Numbered from the stretch's first letter, positions 25,942-40,609 are shown. The stretch: 64,000 bases of DNA from Auanema rhodensis (GCA_964057225.1 OZ059896.1:11640501-11704500), one strand, 5' to 3'. The notes: generated from the sequence alone by a model not told the origin. A program made the numbers and translations.

Positions 25942-28900
25942 CACTCCATCTCTTTTAATTAATTCCATATTTTTAACAATTTCATATTTCTACCACGAAT
26001 TCATAACTTCATTTTTTAAATTTTTAATCATTAAAAAACATTTAAATTTCAATATTGTGATGCTCAAAAACTGAAACATTTAAATATTCTGTATTTTCTT
26101 AACCATTACACTCCATCTCTTTTATTTAATCCCATATTTTAAACAATTTCATAATTCTACCACTATTTCATAATTTCATTCTTTAAAATTTTATTCATTA
26201 AAAAATATTTAAATTTCAATATTGTGATGCTCAAAAACTGAAACATTCAAATATTTTGTATTTTCTAAACCATTTCACTTCATCTCTTTTATTTAATTCC
26301 ATTTTTTAAACAATTTTATAATTCTACGACTATTTCATAATTTCATTTTTTAAGTTTTTAATCATTAAAAAACATTTAAATTTCAATATTGTGATGCTCA
26401 AAAACTGAAACATTTAAATATTTTGTATTTTCTAAACCGTTTCACTAAATCTATTTTATTTAATTCCATTTTTTAAACAATTTTATAATTCTACCACTAT
26501 TTCATAATTTCATTCTTTAAATTTTTAATCATTAAAAAACATATAAATTTCAATATTGTGATGCTCATAAACTGAAACATTTGAATATTTTGTATTTTCT
26601 AAACCATTTCACTAAATCTATATTATTTAATCCCATATTTTGAACAATTTTATAATTATACCACTATTTGATAATTTCATTTTTTAAATTTTCAATCATT
26701 AAAAAACATTTAAATTTCAATATTGTGATGCTCAAAAACTGAAACATTTAAATATTTTGTATTTTCTAAACCATTTCACTAAATCTATTTTATTTAATTC
26801 CATTTTTTAAACAATTTTATAATTATACCACTATTTGATAATTTCATTTTTTAAATTTTCAATCATTAAAAAACATTTAAATTTCAATATTGTGATGCTC
26901 AAAAACTGAAACATTTAAATATTTTGTATTTTCTAAACCGTTTCACTAAATCTATTTTATTTAATTCCATTTTTTAAACAATTTTATAATTCTACCACTA
27001 TTTCATAATTTCATTCTTTAAATTTTTAATCATTAAAAAACATATAAATTTCAATATTGTGATGATCAAAAACTGAAACATTTAAATATTTTGTATTTTC
27101 TAAACCATTTCACTAAATCTATTTTATTTAATTCCATATTTTAAACAATTTTATAATTCTACGACTATTTGATAATTTCATTTTTTAAATTTTCAATCAT
27201 TAAAAAACATTTAAATTTCAATATTGTGATGCTCAAAAACTGAAACATTTAAATATTTTGTATTTTCTAAACCATTTCACTAAATCTATTTTATTTAATC
27301 CCATATTTTAAACTATTTTATAATTCTACCACTATTTCATAATTTCATTCTTTAAATTTTTAATCATTAAAAAACATATAAATTTCAATATTGTGATGAT
27401 CAAAAACTGAAACATTTAAATATTTTGTATTTTCTAAACCATTTCACTAAATCTATTTTATTTAATTCCATTTTTTGAACAATTTTATAATTCTACGACT
27501 ATTTCATAATTTCATTTTTTAAATTTTTAATCATTAAAAAACATTTAAATTTCAATATTGTGATGCTCAAAAACTGAAACATTTAAATATTTTGTATTTT
27601 CTAAACCATTTCACTCCATCTCTTTTAATTAATTCCATATTTTTAACAATTTCATATTTCTACCACGAATTCATAACTTCATTTTTTAAATTTTTAATCA
27701 TTAAAAAACATTTAAATTTCAATATTGTGATGCTCAAAAACTGAAACATTTAAATATTCTGTATTTTCTTAACCATTACACTCCATCTCTTTTATTTAAT
27801 CCCATATTTTAAACAATTTCATAATTCTACCACTATTTCATAATTTCATTCTTTAAAATTTTATTCATTAAAAAATATTTAAATTTCAATATTGTGATGC
27901 TCAAAAACTGAAACATTCAAATATTTTGTATTTTCTAAACCATTTCACTTCATCTCTTTTATTTAATTCCATTTTTTAAACAATTTTATAATTCTACGAC
28001 TATTTCATAATTTCATTTTTTAAGTTTTTAATCATTAAAAAACATTTAAATTTCAATATTGTGATGCTCAAAAACTGAAACATTTAAATATTTTGTATTT
28101 TCTAAACCGTTTCACTAAATCTATTTTATTTAATTCCATTTTTTAAACAATTTTATAATTCTACCACTATTTCATAATTTCATTCTTTAAATTTTTAATC
28201 ATTAAAAAACATATAAATTTCAATATTGTGATGCTCATAAACTGAAACATTTGAATATTTTGTATTTTCTAAACCATTTCACTAAATCTATATTATTTAA
28301 TCCCATATTTTGAACAATTTTATAATTATACCACTATTTCATAATTTCATTCTTTAAATTTTTAATCATTAAAAAATATTTAAATTTCAATATTGTGATG
28401 CTCAAAAACTGAAACATTTAAATATTCTGTATTTTCTTAACCATTACACTCCATCTCTTTTATTTAATCCCATATTTTAAACAATTTCATAATTCTACCA
28501 CTATTTCATAATTTCATTCTTTAAAATTTTATTCATTAAAAAATATTTAAATTTCAATATTGTGATGCTCAAAAACTGAAACATTCAAATATTTTGTATT
28601 TTCTAAACCATTTCACTTCATCTCTTTTATTTAATTCCATTTTTTAAACAATTTTATAATTCTACGACTATTTCATAATTTCATTTTTTAAGTTTTTAAT
28701 CATTAAAAAACATTTAAATTTCAATATTGTGATGCTCAAAAACTGAAACATTTAAATATTTTGTATTTTCTAAACCGTTTCACTAAATCTATTTTATTTA
28801 ATTCCATTTTTTAAACAATTTTATAATTCTACCACTATTTCATAATTTCATTCTTTAAATTTTTAATCATTAAAAAACATATAAATTTCAATATTGTGAT

Positions 28901-29000
28901 GCTCATAAACTGAAACATTTGAATATTTTGTATTTTCTAAACCATTTCACTAAATCTATATTATTTAATCCCATATTTTGAACAATTTTATAATTATACC
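25942..29000. repeat. Nested duplications of ten and four monomers
   Basis: Ruler monomers at 25942 and 27612 are 1670 bp (10 x 167) apart with matching variant order. CACTTCATCTC at 27946 and 28614 marks a further 668-bp (4 x 167) duplication at the right end. Successive overlapping duplications are the simplest explanation. Confidence 0.75.
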
Positions 29001-30450
29001 ACTATTTCATAATTTCATTCTTTAAATTTTTAATCATTAAAAAATATTTAAATTTCAATATTGTGATGCTCAAAAACTGAAACATTTGAATATTTTGTAT
29101 TTTCTAAACCATTTCACTAAATCTATATTATTTAATCCCATATTTTGAACAATTTTATAATTATACCACTATTTCATAATTTCATTCTTTAAATTTTTAA
29201 TCATTAAAAAACATATAAATTTCAATATTGTGATGATCAAAAACTGAAACATTTAAATATTTTGTATTTTCTAAACCATTTCACTAAATCTATTTTATTT
29301 AATTCCATATTTTGAACAATTTTATAATTCTACGACTATTTGATAATTTCATTTTTTAAATTTTCAATCATTAAAAAACATTTAAATTTCAATATTGTGA
29401 TGCTCAAAAACTGAAACATTTGAATATTTTGTATTTTCTAAACCATTTCACTAAATCTATATTATTTAATCCCATATTTTAAACAATTTTATAATTCTAC
29501 GACTATTTGATAATTTCATTTTTTAAATTTTCAATCATTAAAAAACATTTAAATTTCAATATTGTGATGCTCAAAAACTGAAACATTTAAATATTTTGTA
29601 TTTTCTAAACCATTTCACTAAATCTATTTTATTTAATCCCATATTTTAAACTATTTTATAATTCTACCACTATTTCATAATTTCATTCTTTAAATTTTTA
29701 ATCATTAAAAAACATTTAAATTTCAATATTGTGATGCTCAAAAACTGAAACATTTGAATATTTTGTATTTTCTAAACCATTTCACTAAATCTATATTATT
29801 TAATCCCATATTTTGAACAATTTTATAATTATACCACTATTTCATAATTTCATTCTTTAAATTTTTAATCATTAAAAAACATATAAATTTCAATATTGTG
29901 ATGATCAAAAACTGAAACATTTAAATATTTTGTATTTTCTAAACCATTTCACTAAATCTATTTTATTTAATTCCATATTTTAAACAATTTTATAATTCTA
30001 CGACTATTTGATAATTTCATTTTTTAAATTTTCAATCATTAAAAAACATTTAAATTTCAATATTGTGATGCTCAAAAACTGAAACATTTAAATATTTTGT
30101 ATTTTCTAAACCATTTCACTAAATCTATTTTATTTAATCCCATATTTTAAACTATTTTATAATTCTACCACTATTTCATAATTTCATTCTTTAAATTTTT
30201 AATCATTAAAAAACATATAAATTTCAATATTGTGATGATCAAAAACTGAAACATTTAAATATTTTGTATTTTCTAAACCATTTCACTAAATCTATTTTAT
30301 TTAATTCCATTTTTTAAACAATTTTATAATTCTACGACTATTTCATAATTTCATTTTTTAAATTTTTAATCATTAAAAAACATTTAAATTTCAATATTGT
30401 GATGCTCAAAAACTGAAACATTTAAATATTTTGTATTTTCTAAACCATTT

Positions 30451-33400
30451 CACTCCATCTCTTTTAATTAATTCCATATTTTTAACAATTTCATATTTCT
30501 ACCACGAATTCATAACTTCATTTTTTAAATTTTTAATCATTAAAAAACATTTAAATTTCAATATTGTGATGCTCAAAAACTGAAACATTTAAATATTCTG
30601 TATTTTCTTAACCATTACACTCCATCTCTTTTATTTAATCCCATATTTTGAACAATTTCATAATTCTACCACTATTTCATAATTTCATTCTTTAAAATTT
30701 TATTCATTAAAAAATATTTAAATTTCAATATTGTGATGCTCAAAAACTGAAACATTTGAATATTTTGTATTTTCTAAACCATTTCACTAAATCTATATTA
30801 TTTAATCCCATATTTTAAACAATTTTATAATTCTACGACTATTTGATAATTTCATTTTTTAAATTTTCAATCATTAAAAAACATTTAAATTTCAATATTG
30901 TGATGCTCAAAAACTGAAACATTTAAATATTTTGTATTTTCTAAACCATTTCACTAAATCTATTTTATTTAATCCCATATTTTAAACTATTTTATAATTC
31001 TACCACTATTTCATAATTTCATTCTTTAAATTTTTAATCATTAAAAAACATTTAAATTTCAATATTGTGATGCTCAAAAACTGAAACATTTGAATATTTT
31101 GTATTTTCTAAACCATTTCACTAAATCTATATTATTTAATCCCATATTTTGAACAATTTTATAATTATACCACTATTTCATAATTTCATTCTTTAAATTT
31201 TTAATCATTAAAAAACATATAAATTTCAATATTGTGATGATCAAAAACTGAAACATTTAAATATTTTGTATTTTCTAAACCATTTCACTAAATCTATTTT
31301 ATTTAATTCCATATTTTAAACAATTTTATAATTCTACGACTATTTGATAATTTCATTTTTTAAATTTTCAATCATTAAAAAACATTTAAATTTCAATATT
31401 GTGATGCTCAAAAACTGAAACATTTAAATATTTTGTATTTTCTAAACCATTTCACTAAATCTATTTTATTTAATCCCATATTTTAAACTATTTTATAATT
31501 CTACCACTATTTCATAATTTCATTCTTTAAATTTTTAATCATTAAAAAACATTTAAATTTCAATATTGTGATGCTCAAAAACTGAAACATTTGAATATTT
31601 TGTATTTTCTAAACCATTTCACTAAATCTATATTATTTAATCCCATATTTTGAACAATTTTATAATTATACCACTATTTCATAATTTCATTCTTTAAATT
31701 TTTAATCATTAAAAAACATATAAATTTCAATATTGTGATGATCAAAAACTGAAACATTTAAATATTTTGTATTTTCTAAACCATTTCACTAAATCTATTT
31801 TATTTAATTCCATATTTTAAACAATTTTATAATTCTACGACTATTTGATAATTTCATTTTTTAAATTTTCAATCATTAAAAAACATTTAAATTTCAATAT
31901 TGTGATGCTCAAAAACTGAAACATTTAAATATTTTGTATTTTCTAAACCATTTCACTAAATCTATTTTATTTAATCCCATATTTTAAACTATTTTATAAT
32001 TCTACCACTATTTCATAATTTCATTCTTTAAATTTTTAATCATTAAAAAACATATAAATTTCAATATTGTGATGATCAAAAACTGAAACATTTAAATATT
32101 TTGTATTTTCTAAACCATTTCACTAAATCTATTTTATTTAATTCCATTTTTTAAACAATTTTATAATTCTACGACTATTTCATAATTTCATTTTTTAAAT
32201 TTTTAATCATTAAAAAACATTTAAATTTCAATATTGTGATGCTCAAAAACTGAAACATTTAAATATTTTGTATTTTCTAAACCATTTCACTCCATCTCTT
32301 TTAATTAATTCCATATTTTTAACAATTTCATATTTCTACCACGAATTCATAACTTCATTTTTTAAATTTTTAATCATTAAAAAACATTTAAATTTCAATA
32401 TTGTGATGCTCAAAAACTGAAACATTTAAATATTCTGTATTTTCTTAACCATTACACTCCATCTCTTTTATTTAATCCCATATTTTGAACAATTTCATAA
32501 TTCTACCACTATTTCATAATTTCATTCTTTAAAATTTTATTCATTAAAAAATATTTAAATTTCAATATTGTGATGCTCAAAAACTGAAACATTTGAATAT
32601 TTTGTATTTTCTAAACCATTTCACTAAATCTATATTATTTAATCCCATATTTTAAACAATTTTATAATTCTACGACTATTTGATAATTTCATTTTTTAAA
32701 TTTTCAATCATTAAAAAACATTTAAATTTCAATATTGTGATGCTCAAAAACTGAAACATTTAAATATTTTGTATTTTCTAAACCATTTCACTAAATCTAT
32801 TTTATTTAATCCCATATTTTAAACTATTTTATAATTCTACCACTATTTCATAATTTCATTCTTTAAATTTTTAATCATTAAAAAACATTTAAATTTCAAT
32901 ATTGTGATGCTCAAAAACTGAAACATTTGAATATTTTGTATTTTCTAAACCATTTCACTAAATCTATATTATTTAATCCCATATTTTGAACAATTTTATA
33001 ATTATACCACTATTTCATAATTTCATTCTTTAAATTTTTAATCATTAAAAAACATATAAATTTCAATATTGTGATGATCAAAAACTGAAACATTTAAATA
33101 TTTTGTATTTTCTAAACCATTTCACTAAATCTATTTTATTTAATTCCATATTTTAAACAATTTTATAATTCTACGACTATTTGATAATTTCATTTTTTAA
33201 ATTTTCAATCATTAAAAAACATTTAAATTTCAATATTGTGATGCTCAAAAACTGAAACATTTAAATATTTTGTATTTTCTAAACCATTTCACTAAATCTA
33301 TTTTATTTAATCCCATATTTTAAACTATTTTATAATTCTACCACTATTTCATAATTTCATTCTTTAAATTTTTAATCATTAAAAAACATATAAATTTCAA

Positions 33401-33630
33401 TATTGTGATGATCAAAAACTGAAACATTTAAATATTTTGTATTTTCTAAACCATTTCACTAAATCTATTTTATTTAATTCCATTTTTTAAACAATTTTAT
33501 AATTCTACGACTATTTCATAATTTCATTTTTTAAATTTTTAATCATTAAAAAACATTTAAATTTCAATATTGTGATGCTCAAAAACTGAAACATTTAAAT
33601 ATTTTGTATTTTCTAAACCATTTCACTCCA
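30451..33630. repeat. Second eleven-monomer higher-order repeat (1837 bp)
   Basis: Ruler monomers at 30451 and 32288, both followed by the same unusual TATTTTGAACAATTTCATAATTC monomer, show an 1837-bp unit. The gap pattern 11 then 8 monomers repeats the pattern at 21600-24773, 8851 bp (53 x 167) upstream. Confidence 0.8.
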
Positions 33631-36600
33631 TCTCTTTTAATTAATTCCATATTTTTAACAATTTCATATTTCTACCACGAATTCATAACTTCATTTTTTA
33701 AATTTTTAATCATTAAAAAACATTTAAATTTCAATATTGTGATGCTCAAAAACTGAAACATTTAAATATTCTGTATTTTCTTAACCATTACACTCCATCT
33801 CTTTTATTTAATCCCATATTTTGAACAATTTCATAATTCTACCACTATTTCATAATTTCATTCTTTAAAATTTTATTCATTAAAAAATATTTAAATTTCA
33901 ATATTGTGATGCTCAAAAACTGAAACATTCAAATATTTTGTATTTTCTAAACCATTTCACTTCATCTCTTTTATTTAATTCCATTTTTTAAACAATTTTA
34001 TAATTCTACGACTATTTCATAATTTCATTTTTTAAGTTTTTAATCATTAAAAAACATTTAAATTTCAATATTGTGATGATCAAAACTGAAACATTTAAAT
34101 ATTTTGTATTTTCTTAACCATTTCACCAAATCTATTTTATTTAATTCCATATTTTAAACAATTTCATAATTCTACCACTATTTCATAATTTCATTCTTTA
34201 AATTTTTAATCATTAAAAAACATATAAATTTCAATATTGTGATGCTCAAAAACTGAAACATTTAAATATTTTGTATTTTCTTAACCATTTCACTAAATCT
34301 ATTTTATTTAATTCCATATTTTAAACAATTTTATAATTCTACGACTATTTGATAATTTCATTTTTTAAATTTTCAATCATTAAAAAACATTTAAATTTCA
34401 ATATTGTGATGCTCAAAAACTGAAACATTTAAATATTTTGTATTTTCTAAACCATTTCACTAAATCTATTTTATTTAATCCCATATTTTGAACAATTTTA
34501 TAATTATACCACTATTTCATAATTTCATTCTTTAAATTTTTAATCATTAAAAAACATATAAATTTCAATATTGTGATGCTCAAAAACTGAAACATTTAAA
34601 TATTTTGTATTTTCTTAACCATTTCACCAAATCTATTTTATTTAATTCCATATTTTAAACAATTTTATAATTCTACCACTATTTCATAATTTCATTTTTT
34701 AAATTTTTAATCATTAAAAAACATATAAATTTCAATATTGTGATGCTCAAAAACTGAAACATTTAAATATTTTGTATTTTCTAAACCATTTCACTAAATC
34801 TATTTTATTTAATTCCATATTTTAAACAATTTTATAATTCTACCACTATTTCATAATTTCATTCTTTAAATTTTTAATCATTAAAAAACATATAAATTTC
34901 AATATTGTGATGCTCAAAAACTGAAACATTTAAATATTTTGTATTTTCTAAACCCTTTCACTAAATCTATTTTATTTAATTCTATATTTTAAACAATTTT
35001 ATAATTCTACCACTATTTCATAATTTCATTTTTTAAATTTTTAATCATTAAAAAACATATAAATTTCAATATTGTGATGCTCAAAAACTGAAACATTTAA
35101 ATATTTTGTATTTTCTAAACCGTTTCACTAAATCTATTTTATTTAATTCCATTTTTTAAACAATTTTATAATTCTACCACTATTTCATAATTTCATTCTT
35201 TAAATTTTTAATCATTAAAAAACATATAAATTTCAATATTGTGATGCTCAAAAACTGAAACATTTGAATATTTTGTATTTTCTAAACCATTTCACTAAAT
35301 CTATATTATTTAATCCCATATTTTGAACAATTTTATAATTATACCACTATTTCATAATTTCATTCTTTAAATTTTTAATCATTAAAAAATATTTAAATTT
35401 CAATATTGTGATGCTCAAAAACTGAAACATTTGAATATTTTGTATTTTCTAAACCATTTCACTAAATCTATATTATTTAATCCCATATTTTGAACAATTT
35501 TATAATTATACCACTATTTCATAATTTCATTCTTTAAATTTTTAATCATTAAAAAACATATAAATTTCAATATTGTGATGATCAAAAACTGAAACATTTA
35601 AATATTTTGTATTTTCTAAACCATTTCACTAAATCTATTTTATTTAATTCCATATTTTAAACAATTTTATAATTCTACGACTATTTGATAATTTCATTTT
35701 TTAAATTTTCAATCATTAAAAAACATTTAAATTTCAATATTGTGATGCTCAAAAACTGAAACATTTAAATATTTTGTATTTTCTAAACCATTTCACTAAA
35801 TCTATTTTATTTAATCCCATATTTTAAACTATTTTATAATTCTACCACTATTTCATAATTTCATTCTTTAAATTTTTAATCATTAAAAAACATATAAATT
35901 TCAATATTGTGATGATCAAAAACTGAAACATTTAAATATTTTGTATTTTCTAAACCATTTCACTAAATCTATTTTATTTAATTCCATTTTTTAAACAATT
36001 TTATAATTCTACGACTATTTCATAATTTCATTTTTTAAATTTTTAATCATTAAAAAACATTTAAATTTCAATATTGTGATGCTCAAAAACTGAAACATTT
36101 AAATATTTTGTATTTTCTAAACCATTTCACTCCATCTCTTTTAATTAATTCCATATTTTTAACAATTTCATATTTCTACCACGAATTCATAACTTCATTT
36201 TTTAAATTTTTAATCATTAAAAAACATTTAAATTTCAATATTGTGATGCTCAAAAACTGAAACATTTAAATATTCTGTATTTTCTTAACCATTACACTCC
36301 ATCTCTTTTATTTAATCCCATATTTTAAACAATTTCATAATTCTACCACTATTTCATAATTTCATTCTTTAAAATTTTATTCATTAAAAAATATTTAAAT
36401 TTCAATATTGTGATGCTCAAAAACTGAAACATTCAAATATTTTGTATTTTCTAAACCATTTCACTAAATCTATATTATTTAATCCCGTATTTTGAACAAT
36501 TTTATAATTCTACCACTATTTCATAATTTCATTCTTTAAATTTTTAATCATTAAAAAACATATAAATTTCAATATTGTGATGATCAAAAACTGAAACATT

Positions 36601-36838
36601 TAAATATTTTGTATTTTCTAAACCATTTCACTAAATCTATTTTATTTAATTCCATATTTTAAACAATTTTATAATTCTACGACTATTTGATAATTTCATT
36701 TTTTAAATTTTCAATCATTAAAAAACATTTAAATTTTAATATTGTGATGCTCAAAAACTGAAACATTTAAATATTTTGTATTTTCTAAACCATTTCACTA
36801 AATCTATTCTATTTAATTCCATATTTTGAACAATTTTA

Positions 36839-36840
36839 TA
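36839..36840. other. Empty-site paralogue of the Tc1-like insertion
   Basis: ATTTTGAACAATTTTA-TA-TTTCTACGACTATT is exactly what results from removing the element and one TA from 39342-40758. More than 200 bp on both sides match the flanks of the first Tc1-like copy, including the TCTATTCTATTTAATTCC and TATTTTGAAC variants on the left and CATATAAATTTC on the right. Confidence 0.85.
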
Positions 36841-38049
36841 TTTCTACGACTATTTGATAATTTCATTTTTTAAATTTTTAATCATTAAAAAACATATAAA
36901 TTTCAATATTGTGATGCTCAAAAACTGAAACATTTAAATATTTTGTATTTTCTAAACCATTTCACTAAATCTATTCTATTTAATTCCATATTTTAAACAA
37001 TTTTATAATTCTACCACTATTTGATAATTTCATTTTTTAAATTTTTAATCATTAAAAAACATATAAATTTCAATATTGTGATGCTCAAAAACTGAAACAT
37101 TCAAATATTTTGTATTTTCTTAACCATTTCACTGCATCTCTTTTATTTAATCCCATATTTTAAACAATTTTATAATTCTACCACTATTTCATAATTTCAT
37201 TTTTTAAATTTTTAATCATTAAAAAACATTTAAATTTCAATATTGTGATGCTCAAAAACTGAAACATTCAAATATTTTGTATTTTCTTAACCATTTCACT
37301 CCATCTCTTTTATTTAATCCCATATTTTAAACAATTTTATAATTCTACCACTATTTCATAATTTCATTCTTTAAATTTTTAATCATTAAAAAATATTTAA
37401 ATTTCAATATTGTGATGCTCAAAAACTGAAACATTCAAATATTTTGTATTTTCTAAACCATTTCACTAAATCTATATTATTTAATCCCGTATTTTGAACA
37501 ATTTTATAATTCTACCACTATTTCATAATTTCATTCTTTAAATTTTTAATCATTAAAAAACATTTAAATTTCAATATTGTGATGCTCAAAAACTGAAACA
37601 TTTAAATATTTTGTATTTTCTTAACCATTTCACCAAATCTATTTTATTTAATTCCATATTTTAAACAATTTCATAATTCTACCACTATTTCATAATTTCA
37701 TTCTTTAAATTTTTAATCATTAAAAAACATATAAATTTCAATATTGTGATGATCAAAACTGAAACATTTAAATATTTTGTATTTTCTAAACCATTTCACT
37801 AAATCTATTTTATTTAGTTCCATATTTTAAACAATTTTATAATTCTACCACTATTTCATAATTTCATTTTTTAAATTTTTAATCATTAAAAAACATATAA
37901 ATTTCAATATTGTGATGCTCAAAAACTGAAACATTTAAATATTTTGTATTTTCTTAACCATTTCACTAAATCTATTTTATTTAATTCCATATTTTAAACA
38001 ATTTTATAATTCTACGACTATTTGATAATTTCATTTTTTAAATTTTCAA

Positions 38050-39343
38050 TCATTAAAAAACATTTAAATTTCAATATTGTGATGCTCAAAAACTGAAACA
38101 TTTAAATATTTTGTATTTTCTAAACCATTTCACTAAATCTATTTTATTTAATCCCATATTTTGAACAATTTTATAATTATACCACTATTTCATAATTTCA
38201 TTCTTTAAATTTTTAATCATTAAAAAACATATAAATTTCAATATTGTGATGCTCAAAAACTGAAACATTTAAATATTTTGTATTTTCTTAACCATTTCAC
38301 CAAATCTATTTTATTTAATTCCATATTTTAAACAATTTTATAATTCTACCACTATTTCATAATTTCATTTTTTAAATTTTTAATCATTAAAAAACATATA
38401 AATTTCAATATTGTGATGCTCAAAAACTGAAACATTTAAATATTTTGTATTTTCTAAACCATTTCACTAAATCTATTTTATTTAATTCCATATTTTAAAC
38501 AATTTTATAATTCTACCACTATTTCATAATTTCATTCTTTAAATTTTTAATCATTAAAAAACATATAAATTTCAATATTGTGATGCTCAAAAACTGAAAC
38601 ATTTAAATATTTTGTATTTTCTAAACCCTTTCACTAAATCTATTTTATTTAATTCTATATTTTAAACAATTTTATAATTCTACCACTATTTCATAATTTC
38701 ATTTTTTAAATTTTTAATCATTAAAAAACATATAAATTTCAATATTGTGATGCTCAAAAACTGAAACATTTAAATATTTTGTATTTTCTAAACCATTTCA
38801 CTAAATCTATTTTATTTAATTCCATATTTTAAACAATTTTATAATTCTACCACTATTTCATAATTTCATTTTTTAAATTTTTAATCATTAAAAAACATAT
38901 AAATTTCAATATTGTGATGATCAAAACTGAAACATTTAAATATTTTGTATTTTCTAAACCATTTCACTAAATCTATTTTATTTAATTCCATATTTTAAAC
39001 AATTTTATAATTCTACCACTATTTCATAATTTCATTTTTTAAATTTTTAATCATTAAAAAACATATAAATTTCAATATTGTGATGATCAAAAACTGAAAC
39101 ATTTAAATATTTTGTATTTTCTAAACCATTTCACTAAATCTATTTTATTTAATTCCATATTTTAAACAATTTTATAATTCTACGACTATTTGATAATTTC
39201 ATTTTTTAAATTTTCAATCATTAAAAAACATTTAAATTTCAATATTGTGATGCTCAAAAACTGAAACATTTAAATATTTTGTATTTTCTAAACCATTTCA
39301 CTAAATCTATTCTATTTAATTCCATATTTTGAACAATTTTATA
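38050..39343. repeat. Left flank shared by both Tc1-like copies (offset 4418 bp)
   Basis: This segment and 42468-43761 carry the same ordered variants at a constant 4418-bp offset: AAACCCTTTC at 38623 and 43041, TCAAAACTGA at 38931 and 43349. Further left the two diverge (for example TTTAGTTCC against TTTAGTCCC), so the shared block ends near 38 kb. Confidence 0.85.
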
Positions 39344-39370
39344 CAGTCATGTGCAAAAAACCTCGGACAA
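39344..39370 (+). repeat. Left terminal inverted repeat, Tc1-like copy 1
   Basis: 27 bp identical to the reverse complement of 40730-40756. The two ends diverge immediately inside. Confidence 0.95.
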
Positions 39371-39583
39371 AAATATCTTAGAGGCCCCAGAAACCCCTTA
39401 CAAACTACAACAAAATAAAATTTAATAAAAAATCAATATTTCAGGCTTATGAAGTATCAATTTTTCAGAAAATAGGCATCAATCTACTGAAACTAAACAA
39501 TCAATTTAACGATTGAAATTTTTTAACTTTGGAAGCATGAATAATTAAAATTAAAATGCAAAAATCATTTTTTTATTATTTAG

Positions 39584-40609
39584 ATGGCTAAAGGAAAGAA
39601 GACTTGTGAAGAAGTAAGAGTTATAATCCGTAACTTGAAAGCAAAAGGCCTGACAATTAGAAAAATCAGCGACCTTCTCAGTATTCCAAAAAGTACTGTG
39701 CATCAAGTGTTCAAAGATGATGCTCGACCTTATCCAATACAAGGAGAAACGAGAGGAAGACCCCGGAAAACCACACAAGGACAGGATGAAATGTTAGTTA
39801 AACTTGTTACTAAACATCCAGAACTAACGTCCACCGCTCTGAGTCAACATCTTCTGAAAATGTGCTCTGTACGGCTACACGCGTCAAACGTGAGAAGAAG
39901 ACTGATAGCCAGAAATTTAAGAGCCAGGATCCCAGCCCGTAAGCCTCTTATCAGTGTGAAGAACAGGCTAGCCAGAGTGGAGTTCGCCAACGCACATCTG
40001 AATTGGACCTTTGAAGACTGGTCCTCCGTCATTTTTACCGATGAAAGCAAGTTTTGCTTATTCGGAAATGATGGTCCTGCTATGGTTCGTAGGCCTCCTT
40101 ATACAAGATACAACGCCAAATACTTACGACCCACAGTCAAGTATGGTGGAGGCACAATCATGGTTTGGGGTTGCTTCTGCTCTTCTGAAGTAGGACCACT
40201 TTTTCGTGTGGAAGGAAGAATGTGTGCCTCGGATTACCAGGATATCTTGAGAGAATGCCTTCTTCCCTATGCTATTTCCAAGTTTAGGACAAGAAATAGG
40301 TTTATTCTACAACAAGATAATGATCCAAAGCACACGGCCCGTTCAACAATTAGTTTCTTCGAAGATCAACGCCTGAATGTGCTCAAGTGGCCAAGCCAGT
40401 CGCCCGACTTAAACCCGATCGAACATTTATGGCGAGAACTAGGCCGGAAAGCAGCTGGATTTCAATGTTCAACGAAAGAAGAAAAATTTAGAGTATTACG
40501 AATACTCTGGAAAGAAATTTCGCCGGATCTCCTGAAGAATCTGATTCTATCAATGTCTAGAAGACTTCAAGCTGTTATTGATAACTTCGGTTATCCAACT
40601 AAATATTAA
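39584..40609 (+). CDS. Tc1-like DDE transposase (DD34E), intact, copy 1
   Basis: This 341-aa protein catalyses cut-and-paste transposition in the nucleus by binding the element ends and inserting at TA. Visible parts in order: a first helix-turn-helix (about residues 5-45, with KGLTIRKISDLLSIPKSTVH); the GRPR linker motif at 58-61; a second helix-turn-helix-like region (about 65-120) ending in basic residues 104-120 that could serve nuclear import; and the catalytic domain. The catalytic residues are D153 (FTDESKF), D245 (LQQDNDPKH) and E280 (DLNPIEHLW), with 34 residues between D245 and E280, the Tc1 spacing. VWGCF at 194-198 is also typical. The ATG follows an in-frame TAG. Full length for the family, with no break. 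The neighbours are satellite only. It differs from copy 2 by one residue (S325 here). The T-rich TTATTTAG before the ATG resembles a splice acceptor, so an upstream non-coding exon is conceivable. Confidence 0.96.
   Translation: MAKGKKTCEEVRVIIRNLKAKGLTIRKISDLLSIPKSTVHQVFKDDARPYPIQGETRGRPRKTTQGQDEMLVKLVTKHPELTSTALSQHLLKMCSVRLHASNVRRRLIARNLRARIPARKPLISVKNRLARVEFANAHLNWTFEDWSSVIFTDESKFCLFGNDGPAMVRRPPYTRYNAKYLRPTVKYGGGTIMVWGCFCSSEVGPLFRVEGRMCASDYQDILRECLLPYAISKFRTRNRFILQQDNDPKHTARSTISFFEDQRLNVLKWPSQSPDLNPIEHLWRELGRKAAGFQCSTKEEKFRVLRILWKEISPDLLKNLILSMSRRLQAVIDNFGYPTKY

Larger units (their letters stand above)
16669..39343. repeat. 167-bp satellite array, block 4 (longest uninterrupted run, 22.7 kb)
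   Basis: About 136 monomers with no insertions. A rare monomer (CACTCCATCTCTTTTAATTAATTCC, with the following ACGAATTCATAAC in most copies) acts as a ruler: it starts at 19429, 21600, 23437, 24773, 25942, 27612, 30451, 32288, 33624 and 36128. The gaps are 13, 11, 8, 7, 10, 17, 11, 8 and 15 monomers, exact multiples of 167 except the last, which is 1 bp short because one 166-bp monomer lies in it. No genes or RNA genes seen. Confidence 0.97.

Noticed and set aside
16669-39343. CENP-B box or other known centromere protein motif in the monomer
   Set aside because: No TTCG....A..CGGG pattern is present in the monomer; it contains almost no CG dinucleotides.
39560-39583. An intron upstream of the transposase start
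   Set aside because: The T-rich tract ending TAG resembles a 3' splice site, but no upstream coding exon is needed for a full-length protein and the base composition is AT-rich by default.
39551-40193. Small open frames overlapping the transposase on either strand (repeated at 43969-44611)
   Set aside because: They are shadows of the transposase codons; the real frame carries the full DD34E domain set.
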